A DNA stretch of 64,000 nucleotides, taken from an uncultured Lachnospiraceae bacterium. Lineage in GTDB: Bacteria; Bacillota; Clostridia; Lachnospirales; Lachnospiraceae. The DNA lies in the NCBI GenBank assembly GCA_910578475.1, contig CAJTRK010000009.1, positions 44,333 to 108,332 of the forward strand, written 5' to 3'. The notes under the pieces were generated by a model that worked only from the letters and a program-made list of their open reading frames with translations, was not told the origin of the DNA and searched no databases. The position numbers and the translations under genes were made by a program. Positions 51,825-59,908 of this stretch are shown here, piece after piece. Position 1 is the stretch's first letter; every line of letters begins with the position of its first letter.

Positions 51825-52331
51825 ATTAGCGATTTATTCATTAACGAACAGATTAGGGACAAAGAAGTCAGAGTCATTGGAGAAAGCGGGGAACAGCTCG
51901 GCGTTATGGCGACAAGGGACGCGCTGAAACTTGCGGAAGAGGCAGGTGTCGATTTGGTAAAAATTGCGCCGACGGCAAAACCGCCTGTCTGCAAAATCGT
52001 GGATTACGGGAAGTTCAAATACGAACAGACCAGAAAAGAGAAGGAAGCAAGGAAGAAACAGAAGGTCATTGAAATCAAAGAAATCCGGTTATCGCCGAAC
52101 ATTGATACAAATGATTTGAATACGAAAGTCAATGCTGCGAGAAAGTTCATTACGAAGGGCGACAGAGTGAAAGTAACGCTTCGTTTCCGCGGACGCGAGA
52201 TGACGCATATGAACAACAGCAAACATATTCTGGATGATTTTGCCCAGGCGCTTTCCGATATTGCGGTGATGGAGAAGGCACCGAAAGTAGAAGGCCGGAG
52301 CATGACAATGTTTTTAGCTGAGAAGCGTTAA
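51825..52331 (+). CDS. infC: translation initiation factor IF-3 (AUU start)
   Basis: The protein has 168 residues from an ATT codon at 51825, preceded by AGGAGG with eight bases spacing. The frame from this ATT encodes ISDLFINEQIRDKEVRVIG, the conserved IF-3 N-terminus; the first ATG (51906) is internal and would remove 27 residues of the N-terminal domain. Domains: N-terminal (1-70), linker helix rich in Lys/Arg, C-terminal ribosome-binding domain with EIRLSPNIDTNDL, VKVTLRFRGREM and EGRSMTMFLAEK. Rare AUU starts on infC are the known basis of autoregulation by IF-3. IF-3 keeps ribosomal subunits apart and checks start codons. Confidence 0.97.
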   Translation: MSDLFINEQIRDKEVRVIGESGEQLGVMATRDALKLAEEAGVDLVKIAPTAKPPVCKIVDYGKFKYEQTRKEKEARKKQKVIEIKEIRLSPNIDTNDLNTKVNAARKFITKGDRVKVTLRFRGREMTHMNNSKHILDDFAQALSDIAVMEKAPKVEGRSMTMFLAEKR

Positions 52332-52405
52332 GCTTGTTCAGTTTAAAATAAACGATATCCGTATCATGATATCTCATTAATGATAAATACAGGAGGAATT
52401 TTGAA

Positions 52406-52603
52406 ATGCCAAAAATGAAGACAAGCAAGTCAGCTGCAAAACGTTTTAAAGTGACCGGAACAGGGAAACTGAAAAGAAGCAAAGCTTATAAACGCCATAT
52501 CTTGACTAAGAAGACCACGAAGAATAAGAGGAATCTTAGAAAACCTGCTATGACAGATGCAACAAACGTAAAGAATATGAAGAAAATTTTACCATATTTA
52601 TAA
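52406..52603 (+). CDS. rpmI: 50S ribosomal protein L35
   Basis: A 65-residue basic protein with the L35 pattern [20 protein letters not shown] at the start and [15 protein letters not shown] in the middle. It sits between infC and rplT as in most bacteria, with ribosome site AGGAGGA. Confidence 0.98.
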   Translation: MPKMKTSKSAAKRFKVTGTGKLKRSKAYKRHILTKKTTKNKRNLRKPAMTDATNVKNMKKILPYL

Positions 52604-52644
52604 GGTTCAGTTTATAGATATGTTTTTGAAGGAGGAGAAAAGAC

Positions 52645-53001
52645 ATGGCAAGAATTAAGGGCGGCTTGAACGCCAGAAAAAAGCACAACAGAGTTTTAAA
52701 ACTCGCGAAAGGTTATAAAGGCGCAAGGTCAAAACAGTACAGAGTAGCAAAGCAGTCCGTTATGAGAGCGTTGGCGTCTTCTTATGCGGGCAGAAAAGAG
52801 AAGAAACGTCAGTTCAGACAGTTATGGATTGCCCGTATCAACGCGGCGTCAAGAATGAACGGTCTTTCTTACAGCAAATTCATGTATGGACTGAAGAATG
52901 CGGGCGTGGAAATCAACAGAAAGATGCTGGCAGAGATGGCAGTTAATGATGCGGATGGATTTAAGATATTGGCAGAGCTTGCAAAAGCAAATCTGAAATA
53001 G
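52645..53001 (+). CDS. rplT: 50S ribosomal protein L20
   Basis: A 118-residue protein of normal length: [20 protein letters not shown] at the N-terminus, the long basic helix, and [18 protein letters not shown] [14 protein letters not shown] near residue 75. L20 is needed for early assembly of the large subunit and in Firmicutes represses this operon through the infC leader. A terminator follows at 53032. Confidence 0.98.
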   Translation: MARIKGGLNARKKHNRVLKLAKGYKGARSKQYRVAKQSVMRALASSYAGRKEKKRQFRQLWIARINAASRMNGLSYSKFMYGLKNAGVEINRKMLAEMAVNDADGFKILAELAKANLK

Positions 53002-53031
53002 ATATCATTCAAAGATAAGACGAAAGTTACG

Positions 53032-53066
53032 AATGGAGAATGGCGGGAGGCCGTTCTCCATTTTTT
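53032..53066 (+). terminator. terminator of the infC operon
   Basis: ATGGAGAA (53033-53040) pairs with TTCTCCAT (53054-53061), followed by six T. Confidence 0.9.
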
Positions 53067-53094
53067 GGAAAGAAAAAAAGAAGGAGGAAGAAAG

Positions 53095-54534
53095 ATGGGT
53101 GTATTGGAAGGTTTGGAGCCGCAGCCGGTTTTTCATTTTTTTGAAGAAATCTGTAAGATACCGCATGGTTCGGGCAATGAGGCCGCGCTCAGCGATTATC
53201 TGAAACAATTTGCCAAAGAGCGGGGACTTGACTGCATTCAGGACGAGTGGAAGAACATTATCATAACGAAAGGCGCTGCGGACGGTTATGAGGCGGAAGA
53301 AACGCTTATTCTGCAGGGACATATGGATATGGTGGCCGTAAAAGCGCCGGATTGCGATATTGATATGGAAAAAGAACCGCTGCGTCTTCAGGTAAACGAC
53401 GATTTGATTTCTGCAGAAGGGACAAGCCTCGGCGGGGACGACGGAATTGCGGTAGCCTATATTCTGGCGCTTTTAGATTCCGAAGAGATTCCTCATCCGC
53501 GCCTGGAAGCCGTCATAACGGTGGGAGAAGAAGTCGGTATGGACGGCGCAAGAGAAATTGACCTTTCCACGTTAAAAGGCCGCAGAATGCTGAATCTGGA
53601 TAATGAGGAAGAGGGCGTGCTGCTGACGAGCTGCGCGGGCGGACTGCGGGCGGACTGCAAGCTTCCCGTGACATGGGAAAAGAGAAGCGGACTTGCGCTG
53701 TATATCCGGGTATCCGGTCTGCAAGGCGGCCATTCCGGTGCGGAAATCATCAGGGAAAGAGGAAATTCCAACTGCCTGATGGGCCGTGTGCTGGATGCGC
53801 TCATTCAGGAGACTTCAGCTTCCTTCATCAGTCTGGAAGGCGGCCTTGCAGATAATGCCATCCCGAGGCAGACAGACGCCCGTGTGATGATTGCGGCGGA
53901 AGAAAAGGATAAATGTCTGACGATTATACGGAAGATGGAAGAAAAATTCCGGCAGGAGCTGGCCGTCAAAGACCCCGCTGTCAACATAGAAGTGACGGAA
54001 GAAGGAGAGCGGACGGCGGATTGCTTACGGAAAGAGAGTATGCAAAAGGCAGTCTTTTATCTCTTGTCGATGCCGAACGGCATACAGGCGATGAGCGCCG
54101 ATGTGGAAGGGCTGGTGGAAACTTCGCTGAATCTCGGCATGCTGCAGCTTTCAGACGAATGCCTGCGGTTGACTTATGCGGTCAGAAGCTCTCTGGAAAG
54201 CGGAAAAGAAGCGGTATGCAGAAAAATGGCCGCGATTTCCGAACTTGCAGGAGCGGTAATGGAAATGCGGGGGGACTATCCCGGATGGGCGTACCGCCAG
54301 GAGTCTCCGCTTCGGGATAAGATGATTCGCATTTATGAGAAAATGTATGGAGAAAAGCCCCGGGTGGAAGCAATCCATGCCGGACTCGAATGCGGCCTGT
54401 TTTCCGGCAAACTGCCGGGACTTGACTGTATTTCCTGTGGACCTGATATGAAAGCGATTCATACGACGGAAGAAGAACTGAGCATTTCTTCCGTAAAAAG
54501 GGTGTGGGAATACCTGCTGGAAGTATTGCGCTGA
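53095..54534 (+). CDS. pepD: aminoacyl-histidine dipeptidase (PepD-type, M20 family)
   Basis: A 479-residue M20 metallopeptidase: metal-binding LQGHMDMVAV near residue 80, LGGDDGIAVAY near 118, the catalytic and metal glutamates in TVGEEVGMDGA near 148, LNLDNEEEG near 172, the dimerisation domain (about 205-380, with LQGGHSG) and the closing CGPDMKAIHTTEE with a metal histidine. It degrades dipeptides with unspecific N-terminal residues, classically Xaa-His. ATG 53095 follows GGAGGAAGAAAG directly. Monocistronic. Confidence 0.94.
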   Translation: MGVLEGLEPQPVFHFFEEICKIPHGSGNEAALSDYLKQFAKERGLDCIQDEWKNIIITKGAADGYEAEETLILQGHMDMVAVKAPDCDIDMEKEPLRLQVNDDLISAEGTSLGGDDGIAVAYILALLDSEEIPHPRLEAVITVGEEVGMDGAREIDLSTLKGRRMLNLDNEEEGVLLTSCAGGLRADCKLPVTWEKRSGLALYIRVSGLQGGHSGAEIIRERGNSNCLMGRVLDALIQETSASFISLEGGLADNAIPRQTDARVMIAAEEKDKCLTIIRKMEEKFRQELAVKDPAVNIEVTEEGERTADCLRKESMQKAVFYLLSMPNGIQAMSADVEGLVETSLNLGMLQLSDECLRLTYAVRSSLESGKEAVCRKMAAISELAGAVMEMRGDYPGWAYRQESPLRDKMIRIYEKMYGEKPRVEAIHAGLECGLFSGKLPGLDCISCGPDMKAIHTTEEELSISSVKRVWEYLLEVLR

Positions 54535-54603
54535 ACGGCATGACCGGAAGCCGTTTGAAAACAGCGTATGATGAAATATCGCAATAATTGGCCTGAAAGG
54601 TGC

Positions 54604-54632
54604 TTGACGTTTTCATTTTATGATTGTAGACT
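54604..54632 (+). promoter_or_regulatory. promoter upstream of the thioesterase gene
   Basis: TTGACG, 17-bp spacer, TAGACT; 43 bp before the ATG. Confidence 0.75.
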
Positions 54633-54674
54633 AATAATTAGGCACAAATATTGCAGGAAAGGAAAGAGTTGCAA

Positions 54675-55112
54675 ATGATGGTCTATGAGCATCGGACGCA
54701 GTATTATGAGACCGACCAGATGGGGGTAATACATCATTCCAATTATGTCAGATGGCTCGAATCCGCCAGAATCTGGTGGATGCGGCAGGCGGGCATAGAT
54801 TACGGAGAGATGGAAAAGGATGGTATTGTAAGCCCTGTAACGGCAATTTCCTGCAAATACAAGTCAATGGTGCATTTTGATGACACCGTATTGATTGCGA
54901 TTAAGATTGAGAAGTACAATGGTGTAAGACTGTCTTTATCCTATTGTGTGACGGATAAGGAGAGCGGGGAATTAAGGATGACCGGAAGCAGCGAGCATTG
55001 CTTTGTCAATAGGGATGGAAGGCCGGTCTCTTTAAAGAAGGTATATCCGGATTATGATAAGGCTTTTGTGAAGGAGTTGGAAAAGCAGACTTATGATGCG
55101 GCAGGGGTATGA
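54675..55112 (+). CDS. 4HBT/YbgC-type acyl-CoA thioesterase
   Basis: A 145-residue hotdog-fold thioesterase: YYETDQMGVIHHSNYVRWLESAR near residue 10-32 carries the catalytic Asp (ETDQMG) and the YbgC-like HHSNY sequence; CKYKSMVHFDDTVLI is the central strand pair. Start 54675 (MMVYEHRT) fits the family N-terminus; an upstream in-frame ATG exists at 54651. Likely hydrolyses short or medium acyl-CoA. It overlaps the next gene by 4 bp, an unusual pairing with a signalling protein. Confidence 0.92.
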   Translation: MMVYEHRTQYYETDQMGVIHHSNYVRWLESARIWWMRQAGIDYGEMEKDGIVSPVTAISCKYKSMVHFDDTVLIAIKIEKYNGVRLSLSYCVTDKESGELRMTGSSEHCFVNRDGRPVSLKKVYPDYDKAFVKELEKQTYDAAGV

Positions 55113-56449
55113 AAATGGAAGAGGTAAAAGATATTTTAACGGGACTGGATCGGTATGAAGAATTTCTGAAAAAACTGGAAAAGGAAATTCAGGAATTGGA
55201 TGACTGCCGGATTGCGATTATCTACACGGACATCAAATACTTTAAGTATATAAATGATACGTATGGATATCAGCGCGGAGACATGTTGTTAAAGGAATTT
55301 ACGCGGCAGGTGACGCAGGGAAATGCCAGTATGTTATGTGCGGCCAGGGTATTTTCGGATAATATTGTCCTGGCTTCCAAAGTAAGCAACAGCATTTCTA
55401 ATGAGGAAGTCCGTGAAAAGGTTCACAGACACAATCTGGAGATGGAAAAGCGTTTCCGGGAGAATTATTCTGCCGCAAGACTGAAATTCTGCACGGGAAT
55501 CAGCTTTATTTCAAAGGAAGACAGGCGGCTGGACCCCGCAACGGCGGTTTCCAATGCCAACCTGGCAAGGAAAATTGCCAAAGAGATGAAAGAAGACTGT
55601 TGTGTGCTTTTTGACAGCAGAATGGTAGAGGGCATTAAAAAAGAAATCGAGATAACGTCGTCTTTGACAAGGGCGATTGCGGACGGAGAACTGAAAGTCT
55701 ATTATCAGCCGAAAATGAAAACGGATTCCGTTCGGATTGACGGAGCGGAAGCGCTGGCACGCTGGCAGAAACCGGATGGAAGATTCATTTATCCGGATGA
55801 ATTTATTCCTTTAATCGAGCAGAGCGGGCAGATTGTGGAACTGGATTATTTCGTGTACCGGGAAGTATTCAAATTCATTGCCGGGCGCATGAAGGAGAAT
55901 AAGCCAATCGTACCGATTTCCCTGAATGTTTCGAGGGCGCACCTTGATAAAATGGAAATTCTCTCCTATATTCGTTCTTTGTTCGAGGAATATCGGATTC
56001 AGCCAAATATGATAGAATTTGAGCTGACGGAGAATATTTATATAGAAAATACCGAAAAGGCGTTACAGCTGATAGAAGGGCTGCATGAGATGGGAACGAA
56101 GGTTTCCATGGATGATTTTGGTTCCGGCTATTCGTCATTGAATCTTTTGAGCAGGCTGCCAATTGATATTATTAAACTGGATAAAGTATTTCTTCAGGAT
56201 GAAGAATTGGATAATCATCTGAAAGAAAACGATAAGATTATTATTTCCTGTATTGTCGATATGGCGAAAAAGCTCCGCATTACATCCTTATGTGAAGGCG
56301 TGGAAACACCGGAACAGAGCGATTATCTTTCCGAGATAGGATGTGAGCTGCAGCAGGGCTATTATTTTTCCAGACCTATTCCGGAAGATGATTTTGAGAA
56401 ATTTATGGACCGAAAGTTTTCGGAAGAAAACAGTTTGATAACTGCATAA
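55109..56449 (+). CDS. c-di-GMP phosphodiesterase: degenerate GGDEF plus intact EAL domain
   Basis: A 446-residue cytosolic protein. A diguanylate-cyclase-like domain spans about 10-170 with YTDIKYFKYINDTYGY, but the active loop reads RVFSDNIV in place of GGDEF, so it should not make c-di-GMP. The EAL domain (about 185-435) keeps its catalytic set: GAEALARW, SLNVSRAH, ELTENIY, MDDFGSGYSSL, KLDK, CEGVET and QGYYFSRP. It probably degrades c-di-GMP; the GGDEF-like domain may bind GTP as an activator. No membrane segment. It is translationally coupled to the thioesterase gene. Confidence 0.94.
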   Translation: MKMEEVKDILTGLDRYEEFLKKLEKEIQELDDCRIAIIYTDIKYFKYINDTYGYQRGDMLLKEFTRQVTQGNASMLCAARVFSDNIVLASKVSNSISNEEVREKVHRHNLEMEKRFRENYSAARLKFCTGISFISKEDRRLDPATAVSNANLARKIAKEMKEDCCVLFDSRMVEGIKKEIEITSSLTRAIADGELKVYYQPKMKTDSVRIDGAEALARWQKPDGRFIYPDEFIPLIEQSGQIVELDYFVYREVFKFIAGRMKENKPIVPISLNVSRAHLDKMEILSYIRSLFEEYRIQPNMIEFELTENIYIENTEKALQLIEGLHEMGTKVSMDDFGSGYSSLNLLSRLPIDIIKLDKVFLQDEELDNHLKENDKIIISCIVDMAKKLRITSLCEGVETPEQSDYLSEIGCELQQGYYFSRPIPEDDFEKFMDRKFSEENSLITA

Positions 56450-56481
56450 ACAAATAAGCGCCTTTTGATACCTTAATCTTC

Positions 56482-56570
56482 ATAGGAAATTGCTGTAATC
56501 GTAGTGGGCGCCAGACAAGAATTTACGCAATAAATTCTTGGAACGCAGGCTGTTGAGCCTGCGTTTTTTA
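56482..56570 (+). terminator. terminator region with repeat-like head
   Basis: It opens with ATAGGAAATTGC, as does the 106-bp repeat at 10364. CAAGAATTTA-CGCAA-TAAATTCTTG (56516-56540) is a perfect 10-bp hairpin. ACGCAGGC-TGTTGA-GCCTGCGT (56543-56564) followed by a T-run is the terminator of the EAL gene. Confidence 0.8.
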
Positions 56571-56701
56571 TTGTTTACTGCAAGCACATAAAATAGTATG
56601 GAGAAATTGCATTTTCTGTCTTGCAACAGTCATTCAGATATTGTATGATAGGAATCGTATCGGAAAATGCCGGGTGAGTAAAACTGGGAATAAAAAAATC
56701 G

Positions 56702-56740
56702 AAAGAAAAACCTCGAAAGCCGATACTTTCAAGGTTTTTT
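56702..56740 (-). terminator. terminator of the tRNA-Pro gene
   Basis: On the minus strand, AACCTTGAAAG and CTTTCGAGGTT form a stem around TATCGG, followed by TTTTCTTTCG and more T. The hairpin is equally good on the + strand, which has T7 after it. Confidence 0.7.
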
Positions 56741-56745
56741 TGATA

Positions 56746-56818
56746 TCGGAATGACAGGACTTGAACCTGCGGCCTCTACTTCCCTAAAGTAGCGCTCTAC
56801 CACCTGAGCCACATCCCG
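56746..56818 (-). tRNA. tRNA-Pro (anticodon AGG)
   Basis: A full 73-nt cloverleaf on the minus strand: acceptor CGGGATG/CATTCCG, D-arm GCTC/GAGC, anticodon arm CTACT-TTAGGGA-AGTAG with anticodon AGG and G37, five-base variable loop and T-arm GCAGG-TTCAAGT-CCTGT. The CGGGATG acceptor and G37 are typical of bacterial tRNA-Pro. No CCA is encoded. A34 would need to be deaminated to inosine to read CCC as well as CCU. Confidence 0.95.
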
Positions 56819-56830
56819 AAAGCATTTACC

Positions 56831-56859
56831 ATTATATCTGATTTAAGAAAAAAAAGCAA
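56831..56859 (-). promoter_or_regulatory. promoter of tRNA-Pro
   Basis: On the minus strand TTGCTT, 17-bp spacer, TATAAT, ending 12 bases before the tRNA 5' end. Confidence 0.85.
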
Positions 56860-56888
56860 GCATAACTTAAAAGTTTTGAAAAGTTTTG

Positions 56889-57073
56889 GTAACAGTTCAG
56901 CCTCCGCCCGGAGAAAGCATCGTTCTCTTTGGAGGCACGCTTGTGCTCCATTAAAGGAAGCAGCGGTACTAAGCTCAAATATGGCTAAGCCATCTTTTCG
57001 CTAAGTACCGGCATCCTTTACAGGACCTCCGCCAGAGAACGATGCTTTCTCCGGGCGAAGGCTGAACTGTTAC
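56889..57073. repeat. fold-back element, copy 2 (185 bp)
   Basis: Outer arms 56889-56928 and 57034-57073 pair over 40 positions with one mismatch (C56904 against A57058). The core 56924-57038 matches that of copy 1, including GCGGTACTAAGC and TTTTCGCTAAGTACCG. The apical hairpin is ATGGC-TAA-GCCAT (56981-56993), a different sequence from copy 1 but again paired. It lies between the tRNA-Pro promoter and the gene at 57079, which it almost touches. Confidence 0.85.
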
Positions 57074-57078
57074 AAGTT

Positions 57079-57414
57079 TTGAAAGATAAACTGAAAAAGT
57101 TTTTGAAGGAGAAAATTTTGATAGACAAAGAAACATTTCATCCGCTGAACTATATTAAGAAAGAAGAATATTCCGGAAGCATGGGCGGTATGCGGTATAT
57201 GATGAAGCGTGTCAAAGGAGAAGAGGCAGACATAATTCGGGTGACCATCTGGCCGGAACCTTATGGAATCCATAAGACGCCGGAGGAAGAAAAGCAGTTC
57301 CTGGAAGTGCCGCTCAACGAAGACGGCGTGTCACAGGCGGCGGACTGGCTGAATGAGCAGTATGAGATACAGAAAGACAGATGGAGAGGAAGCCTGCGGA
57401 AACCGTGGGTTTAA
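57079..57414 (+). CDS. conserved small protein of unknown function
   Basis: A protein of up to 111 residues with no ATG start. TTG 57079 lies just outside the fold-back arm and lacks a ribosome site; TTG 57118 (giving IDKETFHPLNY...) has AAGGAG six bases upstream. Relatives, as I recall them, include the KKFLKEK segment, which favours the longer form. Features: FHPLNYIKKEEYSGSMGGMRYMM, IWPEPYGIHKTPEEEK and WLNEQYE near the end. Cytosolic, function unknown. The fold-back insertion may have replaced its original start region. Confidence 0.75.
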   Translation: MKDKLKKFLKEKILIDKETFHPLNYIKKEEYSGSMGGMRYMMKRVKGEEADIIRVTIWPEPYGIHKTPEEEKQFLEVPLNEDGVSQAADWLNEQYEIQKDRWRGSLRKPWV

Positions 57415-57417
57415 TTT

Positions 57418-58806
57418 ATGAGGATGAGAACAGAGATGAAGAATGCAAAAACGCAGAAATATGAAATGGATATGTGCAGCGGTTCCATATTGAAAAAGAT
57501 ATTATTGTTTACATTGCCCCTCATGTGTTCCAGTTTGCTGCAATTGCTTTTTAATGCGGCGGATATCATTGTTGTCGGGAGATTTGCGGGCGATAATTCG
57601 CTTGCGGCGGTAGGTTCGACTTCGTCATTAATTAATTTGCTGACAAATTTCTTTATGGGGCTGTCCGTCGGCGCAAACGTACTGGTTGCCCGTTTTTTCG
57701 GGGCCAGGAATCAGAAAGACCTGACGGAGACGGTTCATACGGCAATGACCCTCAGTTTGTACAGCGGCGCTATTTTAACGGTCATCGGTCTGGTGGGTGC
57801 GGAGCAGATACTGCTCTGGATGAATACGCCGCCGGATGTGCTTCCTCTCGCAACGCTTTATCTGCGGATTTATTTCCTGGGCATGACCGCGATGATGCTT
57901 TATAATTTTGGAAGCGCTATTCTGCGCGCTATCGGCGATACGAAGCGGCCGTTGTATTATCTGACGATTGCGGGCATTATTAACGTACTGCTGAATCTGT
58001 TGTTTGTTGTTGCTTTTCAGATGGATGTAGCAGGCGTTGCGGCTGCAACGGCGATTTCCCAGTGTATTTCCGCGGTACTGATTATTCGGTGCATGATGAG
58101 AGAGCAGGGCAGCATTCACCTGGAATTGACGTCTCTGCGCGTGAACGGAGACAAATTCAGGCGGATTCTGCAGATTGGGCTTCCTGCCAGCTTTCAGGGA
58201 ATTTTATTCTCATTTTCCAATGTCATTATCCAGTCGTCGGTCAACTCCTTTGGGGCCGTGACGGTCGCGGGCAACTCGGCGGGAGCGAACATTGAAGGAT
58301 TTGTTTATGTTTCAATGAATGCTTTCCATCAGGCGGCTATTTCTTTTACGAGCCAGAATGTGGGAGCGGCCAAATATGAGCGGGTGAATAAAATTTTGTA
58401 TACGGCACAGGTATGCGTAATCGTGGCGGGAGTCGTATTTGGAAATCTGGCGGTGCTGTTCGGATATCCCCTGCTTCGCATGTATACGACGAGCCCGGAA
58501 GTCATGGAAGCGGGTATGCGGCGGATGGAAATCATATGCAGATATTATGCTTTCTGCGGCATGATGGACGTTATGGTAGGTTCTCTGAGGGGACTGGGAT
58601 ATGCGGTTATGCCGATGATTGTATCTTTGATAGGCGCATGCGGTTTCCGGCTTCTCTGGATATTTACCTTTTTCCGCATGGAGCAGTTCCATACGGTGTC
58701 TTCCCTGTATCTGACCTATCCGGCGAGCTGGCTACTGACCTTCCTGGCGCATGTGGCATGTTTTTGTGTCGTCCGCCGCAGACTGGCCCAAAAATGGGGC
58801 GCATGA
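57418..58806 (+). CDS. MATE-family efflux transporter
   Basis: A 462-residue membrane protein with about twelve helices: LPLMCSSLLQLLFNAADIIVVGRF near residue 30, GLSVGANVLVARFFGA near 80 and SAILRAIGDTKRP near 165. It exports drugs or metabolites against an ion gradient. Start could be 57418 or the ATG at 57436, which follows GAGGATGAGAACAG. It begins 3 bp after the unknown gene at 57079 and is convergent with degV-like gene downstream. Confidence 0.93.
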   Translation: MRMRTEMKNAKTQKYEMDMCSGSILKKILLFTLPLMCSSLLQLLFNAADIIVVGRFAGDNSLAAVGSTSSLINLLTNFFMGLSVGANVLVARFFGARNQKDLTETVHTAMTLSLYSGAILTVIGLVGAEQILLWMNTPPDVLPLATLYLRIYFLGMTAMMLYNFGSAILRAIGDTKRPLYYLTIAGIINVLLNLLFVVAFQMDVAGVAAATAISQCISAVLIIRCMMREQGSIHLELTSLRVNGDKFRRILQIGLPASFQGILFSFSNVIIQSSVNSFGAVTVAGNSAGANIEGFVYVSMNAFHQAAISFTSQNVGAAKYERVNKILYTAQVCVIVAGVVFGNLAVLFGYPLLRMYTTSPEVMEAGMRRMEIICRYYAFCGMMDVMVGSLRGLGYAVMPMIVSLIGACGFRLLWIFTFFRMEQFHTVSSLYLTYPASWLLTFLAHVACFCVVRRRLAQKWGA

Positions 58807-58841
58807 GCGCCCCGTCCGTTATGGATTATAGAAGTATTCTT

Positions 58842-59729
58842 TCAGTTTTCTCTTTTATTTCCCCAGAAAAATAAGGCAACCGTTCCAGGACCGGTATGAC
58901 TTCCGATGGTGGCGCCAATCGGATAGATTTCCACGTTTCCTTTCAGTTTGGGAAAACGTTCTTCTATCAGTGCGGCGACCGCCTGTGCATCCTCCATGCA
59001 GGCTGACTGGCTGATGAAACATTTGCCGGCGTAAGCCGTGCCGTCCTGCGCGTTTGCTTCCATTTGTTCCACGATGCGCTCAATGACTTTTTTCTTGGTT
59101 CTTATTTTCTCCCGCGGAATGAGACGGCCTTCGAAATCCACGTTCAAAAGCGGGCATATGCTGAGAACGCTTCCGATAAAACCGCTTGTTTTGGAAATTC
59201 TGCCTCCCCGGATATAGAAAGTCAGGTCGGTGGAGAAGAACCAGTGCTGTAAGCGGAGACGGTTCTCATTGACCCAGTCGTGCAGGACGTCAAGTTCCAT
59301 GCCGGAATCCCGCATGTCGGCCAGTGTTTCCATCAAAAGGCCGTACCCGCTGGAAGCGGCAAGGGAATCGACGACATAAATTTTACGTTCGGGGTATTTT
59401 ACGGACAATTCGTCTCTCGCAATACAGGCGGAATTATAAGTTCCGGATATACCGCTGGAAAGCGTCAGATGCAGGACGTCTTTTCCTTCTTTCAGCATTG
59501 TTTCAAAATATTCCTCATATTCTCCAATCGTAATTTGCGATGTTTTCGTATCGGCGCCTTCCGACATTCTGCGGTACAGCGTTTCCGGTGGGACTGACTG
59601 CCCGAGGTCGTCGAGATAGTCCCGGCCGGCAAGTTCAAAATGAAAACAGATATAACGGATGTTTCTCTGTTCAAAGCGCTCTTTGGATAAATCGGCTGTC
59701 GAAGAACAGCTCAAATAGTATTCTGCCAT
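58842..59729 (-). CDS. DegV-family fatty-acid-binding protein
   Basis: A 295-residue DegV protein: N-terminal EDD domain with SCSSTADLSKE and TSQITIGEYEEYF, the fatty-acid-contacting LTLSSGISGTYNSA near residue 90 and YVVDSLAASSGYGLL, and a C-terminal domain with YIRGGRISKTSGFIG near 175 and IGSHTGPGTVALFF near the end. DegV/FakB proteins hold a fatty acid for phosphorylation by FakA. The start at 59729 has AGGAGGCACATT upstream; a longer frame is open but lies in the leader hairpin. Confidence 0.93.
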   Translation of the reverse strand: MAEYYLSCSSTADLSKERFEQRNIRYICFHFELAGRDYLDDLGQSVPPETLYRRMSEGADTKTSQITIGEYEEYFETMLKEGKDVLHLTLSSGISGTYNSACIARDELSVKYPERKIYVVDSLAASSGYGLLMETLADMRDSGMELDVLHDWVNENRLRLQHWFFSTDLTFYIRGGRISKTSGFIGSVLSICPLLNVDFEGRLIPREKIRTKKKVIERIVEQMEANAQDGTAYAGKCFISQSACMEDAQAVAALIEERFPKLKGNVEIYPIGATIGSHTGPGTVALFFWGNKREN

Positions 59730-59758
59730 AATGTGCCTCCTGTTCTGGCTGATAACGT

Positions 59759-59804
59759 TGTTACAGCACACGGGCTTTGTTCGGACGCCCGATGTACTGT
59801 AACA
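59759..59804 (-). promoter_or_regulatory. long hairpin in the DegV leader
   Basis: TGTTACAG (59759-59766) pairs with CTGTAACA (59797-59804), and inside it CGGGC (59771-59775) pairs with GCCCG (59787-59791). It lies between the DegV promoter and start codon, so it is either an operator at the transcription start or a hairpin at the 5' end of the mRNA. Confidence 0.6.
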
Positions 59805-59805
59805 G

Positions 59806-59834
59806 ATTCTACCATGACAGGCGGACCGATGCAA
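59806..59834 (-). promoter_or_regulatory. promoter of the DegV gene
   Basis: On the minus strand TTGCAT, 17-bp spacer, TAGAAT. Confidence 0.75.
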
Positions 59835-59842
59835 TGAAAATG

Positions 59843-59871
59843 TAGACGGGGATTTAGAAAGCGTGTATAAT
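59843..59871 (+). promoter_or_regulatory. promoter of the chemoreceptor gene
   Basis: TAGACG, 17-bp spacer, TATAAT, 38 bp before the ATG and divergent from the DegV promoter. Confidence 0.7.
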
Positions 59872-59908
59872 AGAATTCGGTAATGTATTGAAATACGGGG
59901 TGGGGTAC

